Notes: generated by a model not told the origin, from the letters alone. A DNA stretch of 64,000 bases from Ciona intestinalis (GCF_000224145.3 NC_020173.2:304005-368004); one strand, 5' to 3'; counted from the first letter of the stretch, positions 37,001 through 55,816 are shown. Made by a program: numbers and translations.

Positions 37001-37564
37001 TCTGACGAATAATCAGAGATCGCGTTTGTTGTTTATGTCATGGCCCTTGGGACACAATTAGCGTTGAACCTACCGTGTAGAATTAAACACCTTTGCAAGA
37101 ATGGAACCGTCGCTAACTGTTTTCTTTACCCTCGATTTTGAGGGTGTGGATCGCCCGCTTGAGTTCACGTCAGAATTTTTGCCGCATTGTGTGAGGAGGT
37201 TGTCGCTTGATGAACGAACACTTGAGACTGCGGATGCCAAGTAAGTGCGTGAGTGCCACAGAGGAGCGACCTCCTCACTGTCGCTTGAGCTTTCGGCTTC
37301 AGAACCGAAGGGAGAAGAGAAAACGAACCGAGATTGTGATTGGAGATCTTCGGAGCTTGCCACAGAGAGGGAAGGACTGTTCCGGAATCTTCCACGCGGA
37401 AAACATTCTTCTTCTGCCAGAGTAATCGTAAGGTTGCTCGGAGACCACGGAATTTCTTCTTCCACCTTTTTCCGCGACCTCCTTGTCAATGAGAGTCTTT
37501 TTATCATTTTTAGAACTTTAAATAGCACAAAATACCTAGTGATAAAATCGCTGCGTTCTTGGTT
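29650..37564 (-). CDS. Dbl-family RhoGEF, DH-PH part (14 exons)
   Basis: Rho guanine-nucleotide exchange factors activate Rho GTPases through a DH domain with a following PH domain. Exons: 37074-37564, 36261-36350, 35900-36057, 35443-35517, 34481-34590, 33678-33923, 33361-33456, 32793-32891, 32151-32261, 31898-32072, 31077-31170, 30529-30608, 30192-30422, 29650-29994. The DH domain runs from RKRQNAVWELFASERTYLID through LKLTDFLVAPIQRLVKYPLL (the conserved CR3 helix). The PH domain runs from RRQLVLDGTLTVV and YALLFDDMLLFTKPK to NWLTQLASTAAQWM. A Ser-rich tail ends in YPECDICEDDRL. Before the DH are a Ser-rich region and the motif ITWEELEKNRRCSETVVNSF. All junctions are in phase except 31898/31077, where donor GTGAGT leaves phase 1 but the next exon needs phase 0. 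A donor 16 bases earlier (GAA|GTACAG) or a missed exon would fix it. It may be PLEKHG5/6-like, but the subfamily is not assigned. Confidence 0.91.
31299..31357. repeat. 59-bp near-perfect hairpin
   Basis: TTACATAAGGGGACAAT and its inverse ATTGTCCCCTTATGTAA form arms that extend to about 24 bases with one mismatch, around an 11-base loop. It lies in the RhoGEF intron whose flanking phases disagree. It is probably a tiny foldback element or the remains of one. Confidence 0.7.
31738..31862. mobile_element. Inverted-repeat (MITE-like) element copy in RhoGEF intron
   Basis: It starts TAGTAGGGGTGGGGGAAGAT and carries AGAATTATAGAACTG and TTTACGACTCCCAGAG, matching the reversed interior of the copy at 62556-62755. 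The right terminus is degenerate or lost. Confidence 0.65.
33968..34026. repeat. (AT)n microsatellite
   Basis: About 40 bases of pure AT repeat followed by a degraded ACATATATGTAT stretch, in a RhoGEF intron just upstream of exon 33678-33923. Confidence 0.95.
35548..35596. repeat. Short tandem duplication
   Basis: AAAATTCAAGTCTAGCGT occurs twice in a row, spaced 25 bases, in the intron just upstream of RhoGEF exon 35443-35517. The acceptor itself lies outside the duplication. Confidence 0.8.
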
Positions 37565-40179
37565 CTGTTGGTTAACAAATAAAATAAGTGGGGGTGAAAA
37601 ACAACATGCCACCGATCTATTTTTAAATACCGCGTAAACCGGAGACTGTAACTCTACGTAGCTATGACATAACACGCATCAATAATGCTGTAGTTACAAG
37701 ATTGACGGTTTTACTTGGAATGGCAAATAAACATCACATTTATTTTTAAAATCTTTAGGATGGTTCAGCACAATGAAACGGCAGGTGCTCCTTTCAATAT
37801 CAGTCAGCGTAAACTCAATCAATTGTGAACTTTAAATGCACTGCAGCTGGTATATCCTGGCTTCTATAGTATTTGTATGTCAGCAAGCCATACACCTTAC
37901 ATGTGGTCTTATAAATAGACTTTATATGAACAAAGCATAATGGTTTTCAAATAAAATTTAATACGCCGACATCATGCTACATGAAGTACAGCAGACAGAA
38001 CTTTAATTGCTTAGAGCGACAACCAAACACACAAGTAATTTACATTCTTTTTCTATCTGCTACAAACAAGGACATAACCTCATCTGCTGGAGTCTCTCTA
38101 AACAGACACGGTGTGTTTTAAAGTTAGTTAAATCTAAACAAACCTCCCACACTTTTGCGTTAATTATAACTGTTTACAACCGATTACAATCCAAGCTCCA
38201 TGTGATAGACTTGTAGAAATACAACTGTTTCAATTGTGACAACACTATATAGTATATGAGATACAACCCTTCTGTACGAGCATGTCGAAAAGCTTGTTCA
38301 GTTCAAAGAATAAAAGAGACGTTACGAGTTTCAGTGCTACTGCTTCACGCAACAACACGCAGCTAGGTTTTGTTGACGTATTTACGCACGTTGCTGACGC
38401 TATACGTGGCGGACCTTTAATGCAGCAGTTGCGTACGAAACTCTACGATGTAATTTCTACTTAAATCCCGAGTACAATGTGCAGGTCGATGCGGCAATGC
38501 GATGAACCGTATGCGAAACCGTTCTTTTGCTGCGCATTCTTGGAAATCACGAATTAAATAAGAACCGATCTTGTATGACTAAGCTGTTTCTAGCAAATCC
38601 ATATAAGTATGAACAATGAAATATACGCGAGATTATACAAGATAAAACACAAAAATTGGAACCTATCAAATATGCACGACGGGTAATCTGATATTTCTGT
38701 AAATGTCACCATCTCGGCATAATCATTAATGATAGTCGCGCTCAAAACAGTGATTTTATTCCTGCTTGTATATTGGTATTTTTTACCATACCTAATGAAA
38801 CGTAAAAGTAAAGCGAAATCGAACTGACAGTTTAGAATTGGAATACTAATAAGACATTTTAACAAAACAAATCTGCAATATTGATCGTTATTTACTTAAA
38901 CACATTTCCCCTAACACTAAATGCTTAATTTAAAATTCACATAAAGAGCAATCTTCTAGCTGTGCTTTTCGACGCCGTCTGAGTGATCGAGTTTATACGA
39001 TGCTTTCACAACGGCCGCCTGGCGAGAAGCAATACTCGCGCGGTTGCCGACGATTGGAAAACGAAGAAATGTTTATGGTAGTCGCAGCCAGCCGGGATAT
39101 TAATGCGAGCAATGAAGGAACGAAAGTTGATCACAGGCGAGAGACGCTGGTATGGGCCGTGACGTCACATGCGTGAAAAGTGGTCTCGCGTATAATTATG
39201 TGAGCAGCACAAATGTTGCTTTTGATTTGATTAGATGACAAATATATGCACAGTGACCACATAAGCTCCCAGGAACCATACTCTGCTGTTGAAGATAATT
39301 TGAACAAACAGAGAGATATTAACAACTAAGTTTTTTTTGTAGCAGTAACACCTAACAAATAATACGTTTGGCACAACTGCTTACTATCAAATAGACAAGT
39401 CGAAGGAACGTAATGATCGTAATGCAACAGGCAGCCTTATTAGGTAAATGCATCTTACTCCATAGTTCATTTGCGAACACATGTGCACTTATAGTTCCAC
39501 TTATTTGCTTTTTTAACTTTTACCGAAAATAAACACCCGATGGACGTGTACCACCTGTAGACGTCCTTGGTTCTAGGCCCAAATATATTTTCGAAATGTA
39601 CTATTATAACAAATGGGTTATATACATTTCCAATTTATCGACGGTTATGTTCAATTTCTAAGAAATGCTCATTCGAAAGACCGCGTTATTTCTCTAACCC
39701 AACGTCTATACTAACTTTGGTCTTACAGTTGCTTTACAAGCAGTACTAAAATATCTTGTACAAGTTTGTTCTAATCTACATACCCATCTTCTTAACAGGC
39801 ACTGTACGCATCAGTACTATAAGTATCAATAGAATATAACATTGTATACATTTCCTCTCTACAGCAGTTGGCTATATTATGGTCTCGTCACATTTCTAGG
39901 AAACCTTCTATATTTTCATACAACATTTTTGTACACCTTATATCGATGGTACATGTTTGTCTTTGTAGCAAAACATAATGCTTTTAATGAATGATATTAT
40001 ACCACTCATAAAATACAGTTTCAGGCTTTCAGCATATAGTTTTTTAAAATTTCGTTCAGGCCTTAGAGTACCAATACATATATGGAATAGACTACACATT
40101 ATATTGCTATATCCTGTGCTGTCTAATACTGCTACTCTATAAAAATAACAAGCTTAAATTAAATACAAAAGGTACATAC
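37565..40179. other. Large intron between RhoGEF 5' block and DH-PH part
   Basis: If the two blocks are one gene, this 2.6 kb is an intron; if not, it holds a promoter for the DH-PH transcript. Several small open frames occur, including 60 codons on the plus strand at 38282-38464, but none has splice or homology support. Confidence 0.4.
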
Positions 40180-42851
40180 TTTGACATATTTGCGGTTTTC
40201 TGGTCGCCAATCTTTTTGCCTTGTTCCTACAATTAAAGTAACTATAGTTTAATATGTTGTACGTTCAACAAAGCCACAAACTATGTCGTATTTACCTTTA
40301 ACTGGACGTCTGCGTTCATAGCATCTGAAATACAAACACATTTAATTGCTTTATGATCGCCGACGTTAATTAAATAGAAGTTATACGTGACCGTTTAGTG
40401 TCAAGCTATAGTAAATAAACGTCTCACATGTTGTTGATCCGTTAGATAGCTGTTTATGACCGTTATAACGAGCAAAATTGATCAGAGGTGCTGCATATGT
40501 TTGCTCACCCTCCTCGCTGTCCGAAATTAGAACCACGTTCTAAAAAAAGTACAATATTTTATAAACAATTTATTAAAAACTTTTTGTTAGACAATAAACC
40601 ATAACGTTGTGTTGCGCTACCAAATAGTCTGAAAGATAAGTAACCTTTAGAATAAAAACAATTAAGAAAAAACTCTTTTTAGCTATAAGCTAATCTTTGC
40701 TAACCTTTTCAGGACAAAATCTATAAGTCTGATTTATTCTTACTACTGGTGCTTAATAAAAAAATAAATAATGGCGCTAAAATGAGTAAGTACCAAGGGG
40801 TTTAAACTATGTTAAAACTGGTTCAAAGCTATTAGCAAGTTGTTAATGCGCTGCTGTACTTTTAGCACAGGAAGTGCGTATTTCAAGTTAAAAAAATACA
40901 GTCAACGCTATATATGCGCTGTGACTAAATTTGTATAAATACATTTTTGCCTATAAACAAAAATTAACGTTAATTTTAGCATACAGAAGTACATGAAACA
41001 AAACTTTACTTCAAAACAGGGTACATTGAATATAAATTGTTGTGGAATAAAGAAAAAGGGTAATACTGGCCTCGTTCTCACTGCCGTCTACGTCTGGGGA
41101 TCCATTCGCCATAATAAGCGGTATCTACAGAAAAAGAATCGAAATTACGAACCGAATTAAATGAAGATATACGACAAGTCTTAAAGATGGGAAAGATAAG
41201 TTTGATTTGGAAACCGCAATCAATGCAATGCCCAACAACATTCAAACGAATGACACTTATTTATTTTGACGTGGAGGGCAGCGAAAGGCGTTTATAAGCA
41301 GCCGGGAACCATATCATACAAGCCCGCCTACCAATTACCCATATGCAACCCATTAATGTGGGTAAATGTTTCTATATAAAAGACAATTTTATAAATGATT
41401 GCTGACCACTGTTGGGATACAGCAATAATCTACCGTGCCAAATAACACAACCGCGGTATCATACAGGGCAGGCATTACTGTCGTCATATTGTATATGTTA
41501 CATTTAAACAGTTTTCTTGTTGTGTTCAATGTTATCATAATCGTACATGGGATTGACTTAAAAAATGTTGCTAATGGTTTCATTTCAAAAAAATGTAAGC
41601 GATCAAAAGCTAATCTAGAAAAAAGTAAATTTGTACAAACACCTGAACCAAAAGAGCCTTGCTGGCTAACGAAGCCACGCTGTCCGGAGAGTCGCTTCTG
41701 GCAGGACTGCTTCCACCACTGACATTTTTGACAATTAAGTTTCTTCGGTAAAACCTCCCGATCAGGCCAGGTTGCTTAGCAAAGGTTGGAGATGTTGGTA
41801 CAGAAAGTGACTTCCGCTTGTTCTGCAGCGTGCGTGATGTAATAACAGACTTAGCGTTTAAGAACTTCGGCTCTGTAAATCCAAGCGCTACTTCATGATC
41901 TGCTGCCTCGGTTTCAAAATCTTTTTCCGAAACTCCAAACCTCTCAGCAACGTCAGATACCTCATCATTTTCTGCTTCAGAATTTGCGTCAATATTTATC
42001 GACTTTAACGAGGACAGCCTGTTGGACACTTTTACGCCATTACCCTTTGGCCTATCGTTATTGACGAACACATATTCTTGCATTACTCCGTGCCCAACCG
42101 ACACAAACGAGGATACATTGTGCGGTAATTCTCTATCGACCATCCATTTGTTTTCCAAGTGCTCGTTGGGTGAATCCCTGGACCCTAATTGTCCCGTCCC
42201 AACTTTTCTGTCGCCCATCGATCCACGATCTGCAGGAACACTTTTTGATCTTCGTTTGAAAGCATGACTTCGGTTCAACTCCATGTTTTGTAAATCGATT
42301 ATAAATTTCTCATCTTCCGATGTGTTTTGGCCAGAACCTAAATCGCTGTCTTCAGATTTGGAAGAAAACTTACTGCGACCTCGGGGTTGCGGGCACTCCT
42401 CTGATTTCCAAACACTTTCTTTGTAATGAGGTTCTTCACACATTTTCTCTCGGTCCTGCTTCCACACACGGTGCCTATGGTGGCTTCCATTAGACTCTTG
42501 GCTGTATAGAAAGCTATTTACGATAGGATATTCAGTTCTCTCTTCGCCACGCATTCCAATTGTTATTTCAGCTTTCTTAACGTCATGGACAGCATTAAAC
42601 TGTTTCCTATGTTCTCCAGCAGTCTCATGTATATGCGGTCCAACACGAACTCTCTTTATGTCAATGTTGGACAAATCCCCGATTTGTACTTTTCTAATAG
42701 AACTGTCGTCCTTTTCAACTGGCTTAAACGTGACATCTTTATTGTTGTGCACTTCATAAAGTTTCGCTGCCCATCTGGTTTTATTGTGGTTACGCCTTCT
42801 GTATGGCGAGTTAGACGTGATATTGGCATCAGAACCTTGCTTTGGTTCCAT
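40180..42851 (-). CDS. 5' coding block, probably the N-terminal exons of the RhoGEF
   Basis: Five exons (41643-42851, 41067-41124, 40509-40539, 40296-40324, 40180-40226) join in consistent phase to 458 residues starting MEPKQGSDANITSNSPYRRR. The first exon encodes 403 residues of low-complexity, basic and Ser-rich sequence without a domain I recognise (for example KRRSKSVPADRG and NKRKSLSVPTSPTF). Four very short exons of 58, 31, 29 and 47 bases follow. The block ends in phase 0. The ORF around 37564 has a phase-0 acceptor after a long pyrimidine tract (ATTTTATTTGTTAACCAACAG), so a join into the RhoGEF is open and in frame, giving about 1,258 residues in total. Without the splice the frame stops after VCTFCI. 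The exons are well supported; the join to the RhoGEF is an inference. Confidence 0.75.
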
Positions 42852-45824
42852 TCAGCTTAGTTCAATGCGTGCTAATAAACTAACTACACAAAAGTTACCT
42901 GTAAGTCAAGTAACTCTGCTTAAAAGTTCTATTCAAAAACAACCAAAATATCTACCAACGTTAAACCGCAGGTAAACAACCCAACGATGCACCAAATCTT
43001 CCGAGGCGAACACTTTGCGCTCCAATTTGACCACGCGAGTCATACCAGATATAGAAAGCCCGCGATTGGCGCTTAAAGTATGTCAATATTTATTCGAAGC
43101 AATTACGCGTCGACTTTTCCACTTCTTTAAGCCGCTTAACAAAGCGATCGAAGCATCAACGGGACAAAAGTTTGAAGGCAGAATGGAAATCAAATCAACT
43201 ACGACAGACGACCGAGCTATGACGTATATGTACATCACGCTTAAAACGTCGCCACAGTTCTGTGCCAATCAAGAATCATGCCACTCCGGAGATATATGGG
43301 ACAGTGTGTACACTATTGTTTAGTCAAGTAAACAATTGGAAACAGAACATGTTGAGTCATAACATGAATATAAAGTTTTATATTTGTTACATGCGTGTAA
43401 CATCAGCACAAGAACGTTACAATTACATGTTATATATTACAAACATGTTTAAAATACGTAGTATTTACTACGGTGTTTCCAAATATAGATATAAGTAAAG
43501 TATACCATGTGTTTATAATAAATATGTATTACCTATTGATCGTTGGAAGCATATCAATAATTTCGTGAAAAGCAGAAGGTATTTCAATAATATTAGTACC
43601 TCTAATATTGCTACGCGGGTATTGCTGTCTCGCACAGCCGGTAAAACTAGCGTTTGATGAACGGCGTTATATATTAAGTTCGGATTTATCCAAGTTTATG
43701 TCATTTTGATGCAGATGTTACCTTAATAAGTAAACGTGTTTGTACAATCCTTAGTAAATATTATCAGTAAACGAATATAAACACATCATTTACCATTTCC
43801 ATTATTATTATTATCCAACAATATAGAAATCCTCAAAGACAGAACTAACCGCTAATAATACATTAACACCAAAATGCAATTGTCATGCATTATAAAATAA
43901 ACTAACGAATTGGAAATCCATATCTAGCAACTCATTCCCGCATATCGTGTTGTCTATAATAAAGGGTCATAAACAACCCATAACCAACATAAATCTATTA
44001 AGACTTTTAAACCTCTATTACAAAGTACACAATATATACAAATGAAATGAAACAATAAATATTAGCAGACACACGCGGTGATATACGGTGGCCCTTTGGC
44101 ATAGGACAAAATATCCCTAACGACAACAGAACATATAAAAACCGCGTAATAGGCAAAACTATTGTCAAAAGCCAAGGGTATATGAACTTGACTAAGTTAA
44201 GGCCCATTAACTTAACAATAGGGTAATTAAAGGACTTCGTTGGGTATCAGAAGCTATTCTGCAAATTGCTGTTGCGATTTACTACATCCAGAAATTCAGT
44301 GTAATTACTAGTCTGCTACTGTCCCTATCTGTTCTTAATTGGCGACGTCCTAAGGCGAGGCATTCAACATTGGATTTATGCTTGGCACAATAACCCAAAC
44401 AGTCTGGCCTGCAAACTATTGCTGTGCTACACTTGATATCAACTGCGTGTCAAAAACAGTATATGGCGAGGCTCTCACACTCACGTACTCATAGTAGATG
44501 TATAATTGGCAAGCAGCTGCGGCTTTACTAATGTCCTATAAATCTATATTAAAATAAATAAATAAGCAACAAATATAAACATGACTCATTTCAAATCCAC
44601 CTTTCACCTCATTCGATCTGGATGTCCTGATGTCCTTCACGCATATATGATTCATATCTATGTACACGTCTTGCATGCTGATAATTGCTTCATGAACCAT
44701 AGAGACACAAGTTATATTCATCAGCAAAGTTTCAACATAATGAAGTTCCCTCCGTTTGAATTACGAGTTTTAAGCCCCCAGTCTGTTTCGTGGTTACCAT
44801 GGCCTTGAATTATTCAAAATCCCCCGCTTTTGCTTTTAATCTCTTTGAAATAAAATGCACTTTCCACTCTAAGTCCCAACGCGTTTTAGCATCGCAATAG
44901 TAGCATTGAGCACCCCTGTTCTCTCGAAACCCAAACACTCCCAATGCAATATACAAAGATATGACAATTAGTATGTCTGTCTTGGGAATTGTCAAAATCC
45001 GTTTTGGCTTCCAACGGGCTTCAAGCTTATTGGGGATTCGTGTTTATCTCTTATCGTATACTATGTGCATTATTAATGTGAGCGAAATTTCAAAACCAAC
45101 CATGTCATGTTGGAAGCTATTGGTTGGAACAGGTCCTCAAACATGATTTATATATTTACTTAAAATAAAGTTTATGCAATTCCCTGTCTTTACGTCTTGC
45201 GTGTGTTTGCACATGCTAATTCCATATTTAGGAAGCAAAGGAGTATCGATTTATACTCGACGGTGTTTAATATTTTAATTGTGTAAAATTGTAAATGGTA
45301 TGCTAACCTAGTTTAATGCATTTGCATAGCGCCTGTGATTGTGCTTGTGGCTGTGAGATATGATGCCGCGTTGCAAGCCCGAAACAAACCAGCAAAACGG
45401 GATAGCGTTGGTGAGTAACATTTAATTATTCTTATGTAAAAGGCAGGTTCTTTTAAGGTTAAAACCAAATATTCGCAGCATATATGGCAGGCTTCTCATT
45501 TAGGTAAGAAACTAAATTCTTGGTATTTATTATTTAGCTGTTTAAATATAAAATTTATGTAAACAGAGACCAGCTTACGCAGCCAAGCAACTACAATGTA
45601 TAAGACTGCTAAACATGCTATAATGGACAAATATGTCTAATATATAGTAAAGCTACATTTTTTGGTAAAATCGGCCAATACAAGTTATGCTGTTTAATTG
45701 GCACGTTATAGCTTCTGGGTCACCCGATGCCAGAGTAATTAACAATCAGGTGAGAAATGACTGGCCATTCGTAACTAACACGAATATAGCAACCAGTGTC
45801 GTCTTTTAACATCGTCTGGGTAGC
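42852..45824. other. Intergenic region with no supported gene
   Basis: About 3 kb between the divergent RhoGEF and cysteine-rich genes. Short open frames on both strands (for example 43015-43323 plus) show no domain, signal peptide or splice support. An octamer ATTTGCAT lies at 45319-45326 but has no partner gene nearby. Confidence 0.45.
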
Positions 45825-47594
45825 ATGTCGAAGATACTGCTAGTTCTAGCTTGTCTTATTGTGGTCCTTAATGCGGGAAGGGTATTTTCAGATTACAAAC
45901 CGTTAACCAGCAGTAAGTTTAAAATGTTTCATACGGTTGCTATGAATACAATGTTGTTTAAATTATCGAATTCAGTTTGAGCCCTATATTTAAATCGAGT
46001 TTAAAATTAAAAAAAAAAAAACGCCGCAACATCTTTATAAAGATTAAAAAAAGGAATTATTCTTACTTTGACAGGTCCTTGTACCTGGTCCAAGGCAAGA
46101 CTCCGATATAAATGGAAGGAGAGTCCAGGCAAGGGATGTAAAATCTGCCGCTGTGTTATGAAGAATGGATCGCTTTGGCAGGATTGCAAAACGTAAGAAA
46201 TGCCTTTTTATCAACTATACTTGCTATATATATATACACACTTGCTGTAAACCTGTAAGGAGTTCAACGTTTCTGTAATCGTTGAAAAATCGAAGCACAT
46301 TTGAATTCCTGTCCGAGTTAAAGTCTTAGCAACTACACTAAATGAAAAACGCTGTTTCCCTAATCCAGTTACACAGAAGAAATGCGAACCACTCAGAGCG
46401 TTGCATGTAAAGTATCAATGCATAATGATTGCAGGGACTGGACGTGTTATATCAAACGCAGGTTTATTACACGTTAATCAATTCCAAATGGGGATTTGAT
46501 TATAATTTATATTTGGGTTATACGCATGTGTATTGGATACTATACCCTTTCATCGTTGCAATATTGTAACCCTGAGAATACTAGGCAAATGAAACGTATA
46601 AATTAGTTTCGAATTGCACAACTGAAGTGGGAATGATTTCCGCAATTGACCGAGTCAGAAGTGGTTATAGTTAATCTGTATTTAACTTTAAAAGTATTTA
46701 ACAAGCCAGTAGCGATCACTGCCGTCGCTGTTCAACTGATAGACACCAGTGATCTCCACAGTAAAAATGTTTCAAAAACAATGTTAGTTAGCGTTTGTTA
46801 TTCATACATGGCTACACTTACACACTTGTAAAGCACGTGTAAAGGCATTTAAACCAAGGTGTAGTATAGCCTGATCTTGATATAAAAACAACCTTTTGGA
46901 GGTCGGTTGAGATTGTAAACTGTAACGCATAACGCCAATCAATTTATGTGGTTTTAACTCACACTCTCTACATTTCTAATTAAAAACAAAATCCGTGCCA
47001 ACTCAATTATTGTAGGGTGAGGTGAAATGGGATGCCTTAGGACGTGTTGCCCAATATATAACAGATATAGATGTTTTTGGATAATACCATTTTTTACTAT
47101 ATATTTATTAATTAACAACACTTTGAAAAAGTGTATATTAAACACACAAAACATAGCTTATTCAGGATTCCGCTTATTTGGCGGCTCGTACACAGACAGG
47201 GTGAGAAGGAACAGTTCAACATCCTTGTTGATTGTCTTTATTAAATGATTTTATTAGAAATACACGTGAATATCACGAAACTATATTGTACGTTTTAAAA
47301 ATCAAGTTTAAACATATTTTGTCTTGTGCAACTAAGTTTTTAAAATCAAACCGGAATCCATAAAAATAAGATTTAGAAAGTATCTTGCCCCATGTACCCT
47401 ATTGTTTACCCAACATTTATTTTGATTTTAGGTATCCACGACCGACCAGTTGGGTAGAGAATTGCCGAACAGAGCGACGGAATTGTAAATACTCGGTGGT
47501 TCGTGCTGACGACCCGACCACAACATGCAAGGTGCTCGCGTACACCACATACCGGTATAAAATATGGGTGGCAGACAGAACAAATACAAAGTAA
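45825..47594 (+). CDS. Small secreted cysteine-rich protein
   Basis: Exons 45825-45912, 46075-46192, 46369-46461 and 47432-47594 join in phase to 153 residues. Residues 1-21 are a signal peptide (MSKILLVLACLIVVLNAG). The mature part is basic and carries a dozen or so cysteines in short spacings such as GCKICRCV and DCRDWTCYIKRR, then singly as ENC, RNC and TTC in the last exon. The first segment (PCTW, GKGCKICRC, LWQDCKT) loosely recalls a von Willebrand factor C-type or small disulfide module, but I cannot assign it. The third intron contains a 390-bp inverted-repeat element. The poly(A) signal is at 47633. A secreted effector, matrix component or immune peptide are all possible; no function is claimed. 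Confidence 0.83.
47013..47402. mobile_element. Longer inverted-repeat element in intron 3 of the Cys-rich gene
   Basis: The left end TAGGGTGAGGTGAAATGGGA pairs imperfectly with the right end TATCTTGCCCCATGTACCCT. The interior TTAGAAATACACGTGAATAT is shared with 20386-20530. It looks like a subfamily related to the elements at 62556 and 31738. Confidence 0.6.
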
Positions 47595-47632
47595 TGGTTG
47601 GCGGTATATTCTCAACGGACTGCGCCGCTATG

Positions 47633-47638
47633 AATAAA
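47633..47638 (+). terminator. AATAAA poly(A) signal of the Cys-rich gene
   Basis: AATAAA lies 39 bases after the TAA stop at 47592-47594, within a short 3' UTR. Confidence 0.65.
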
Positions 47639-48368
47639 AATACAGTCTCAAAATTTGAATTGTGTATTGTTAGCCCATGTAAAAATACAGTTTTTATGTA
47701 TAGTATTTTTCCTACAAGAGATAAAATTTTAATTTTTGGCATTCAATACTTGTTTCTCTGTGACAGCAAAAATTAGTTTTAATAAGATAAGCAAAACAAG
47801 CGTGGCATTAGACAGAAAGAAAGTTTCAAACGAAAATTAAAAACAGGTAAGAAAAGGGCAAAATCCATATACAGTAAAGTGCATGGTTGGATAGGTTGGA
47901 GTTAAAAGGTATACAAGTACGTACAAACCTAATTTTCTTAAATCTAAACTGCAACAACGATATTTGAAAAAAAAGCTTACAGCGGAGCTAAAACATAAAG
48001 AGTTGTTTGATAGTTTGTAAGCAGTCAAACAACTTTGTACTGCAAACTCGGCGAAATGCAGCAAATAAATTGAAAATTACAAGTGCGATTGGGAAACATT
48101 AAAAAGCAACGATTTTGAAAAACAAACCAACACCAGATAACAGAATACACGCATTTACAATTACCCAAGGTTGTTAAAAAAAGGAGTTCTGTTAATGAAC
48201 ATCTGACAACCCTTAACAGCGAACCATAAATCTCTAATAAAATGTGTATTGCAGTTGTGTTGCATTTGACTGCAGCATAACTAGCTTTTTTGTTGTTTCT
48301 TCTGCACGGATGTGGTAAGGAGGTGATCATAGCAGAATTTACAAGCTCGTCGAAGCAGTAGTGAACAC

Positions 48369-48848
48369 TTATTCAAGCGGTACTTCATCTTCTAAACCAG
48401 TATAATCATCGTTTTCAACGCCAAAACTAAATTGAACCAATTTTAAATCTTCAGATGGCAGTGGATCATCTTTCAAATCCTCTTCTTCTGAGGAAGCTTC
48501 GGATATTCGCTCGTTAAATAGAGGAACGCTGCTACCTCTTCTTATATCTGCAGAGCTTAAAATAGAAGGATTTCCACTAACTGAGTCAGAACGATGGCGA
48601 GAACGAGATTTACGTTTTACAGAATCAGGGTTGCTGAAATACAACTGTTTGCTGATCGTGAGTTTGATGTTGGAACCAGGAAAACTAAAAGTGCGCTTTC
48701 TGCTATTCAGTCTTTGTGAGCTCTCCGTTGATGCTTCATCCTCTGATGAGGATTCAGATTCCTCCGCGGAAGAGTTGATTTGCTCCTTAATTGGATAATC
48801 GGGGGTGGTTTCCAAAGCTTTGTCGGGCTCCCGGGTTGTTGAGACATT
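48369..48848 (-). CDS. Alternative last exon of PFKFB (160 codons, Ser-rich)
   Basis: A pyrimidine-rich acceptor (CCATTTACCCTTAG) at 48849 opens in phase 0, and the frame runs 159 residues to TAA. The sequence starts NVSTTREPDKALETTPDYP and is Ser/Glu-rich, with basic kinase-type sites such as RKRTFSFPG and RSRHRSDSVSG and an acidic end (LEDEVPLE). PFKFB donors at 51118, 50635 and 50083 are all phase 0, so splicing into this exon would be in frame. Vertebrate PFKFB2 and PFKFB3 have regulated C-terminal phosphorylation tails encoded by alternative last exons, which this resembles in style. It could instead be the last exon of an unrelated gene. Confidence 0.6.
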   Translation of the reverse strand, partial: NVSTTREPDKALETTPDYPIKEQINSSAEESESSSEDEASTESSQRLNSRKRTFSFPGSNIKLTISKQLYFSNPDSVKRKSRSRHRSDSVSGNPSILSSADIRRGSSVPLFNERISEASSEEEDLKDDPLPSEDLKLVQFSFGVENDDYTGLEDEVPLE

Positions 48849-49829
48849 CTAAGGGTAAATGGGAGTTTTTGTTTAATAAAGATTTTTTCGAAAACAGTTA
48901 CTTCTATTTATTTAAAATAACTTATAGAATTGCTAACGTAAAAAAAAATACAACAAACAACAGCATACCTGTTATTAATATGAAAGAAACTTTAAACGTG
49001 GGTGGGATATTAATACTGCACGTGTACCTACACAACCATACTAAAGCTTCTTAAAATTTTGTAGTGTTGCACAGCACAAAATAACAAGTACAAAATAAAG
49101 TGGACAACATTTTATTAAACAAGAGAATAAAACACAACTAAAAGGGAATTATTGCATTCCTGAAAACTGGGCAGATGTTTCATCAAAGCTTTAATTATGT
49201 TTAATACAATAAAACTGTTGAAAATGAACTTTCAGAACCACAAAAAGGTTAAAAAACAGGATATTATCCAATGTAAAGGAATGGTTCGTTAGATATATTT
49301 CGATATAGCTATGCTAAAGATTGCAAGAAAGAAAATCTGTTGAAGTAATAATGAACCTCTTAAAACGAAATAAATATTTATACTTTATATCGACAATAAC
49401 ACTGAACGAACATATTGCAGAGGAGACTGCATCGAAAAAACAAAAGCTAAAACAGGAATGCTAATTCATTTTATAACAGGAGGCTAAAACGCAGAGCCTA
49501 AAATATGAACTAGATATAAACGCAACTGGCAAGCAAAGCCGAATGTATACGCCGACCCCACAGCTAGCTGTTGACGTGGAATATACCTTGACGATATTAA
49601 ACATATATAAAAGATGACTTAGGCTAATGTACAGGTGCAACATGTCTAATTTTCTTACACATGAGAGTAAACACAGCTAAGTAACATTGAACTAAATACA
49701 AATGAAAGAAGAAGGATGGCAAAAGAATGGAAGATGGCCGATGAATAAGGGAAGGGGGAAGACGTGGTACAGCACTGAGTAAAATATCGAGGCAGTGCGA
49801 GCACTCAGAAAAAAGTAGGAGTGGGAGCA

Positions 49830-55816
<5,987 letters not shown>

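Noticed and set aside
37245-37637. 130-codon plus-strand ORF
   Set aside because: Antisense shadow of the RhoGEF exon 37074-37564.
38282-38464. 60-codon plus-strand ORF in the RhoGEF intron
   Set aside because: Too short to support, with no promoter, splice or homology evidence, although it reads like a plausible peptide.
40180-40539. Reading VVLISDSEED...DAMNADVQLK across the RhoGEF micro-exons
   Set aside because: It is open, but the preceding exon 41067-41124 ends in phase 1, which forces the other frame (KRGSNFGQRGGCYERRRPVKG).
43015-43323. 102-codon plus-strand ORF upstream of the RhoGEF
   Set aside because: No signal peptide, domain, splice support or conserved pattern; composition resembles flanking non-coding DNA.
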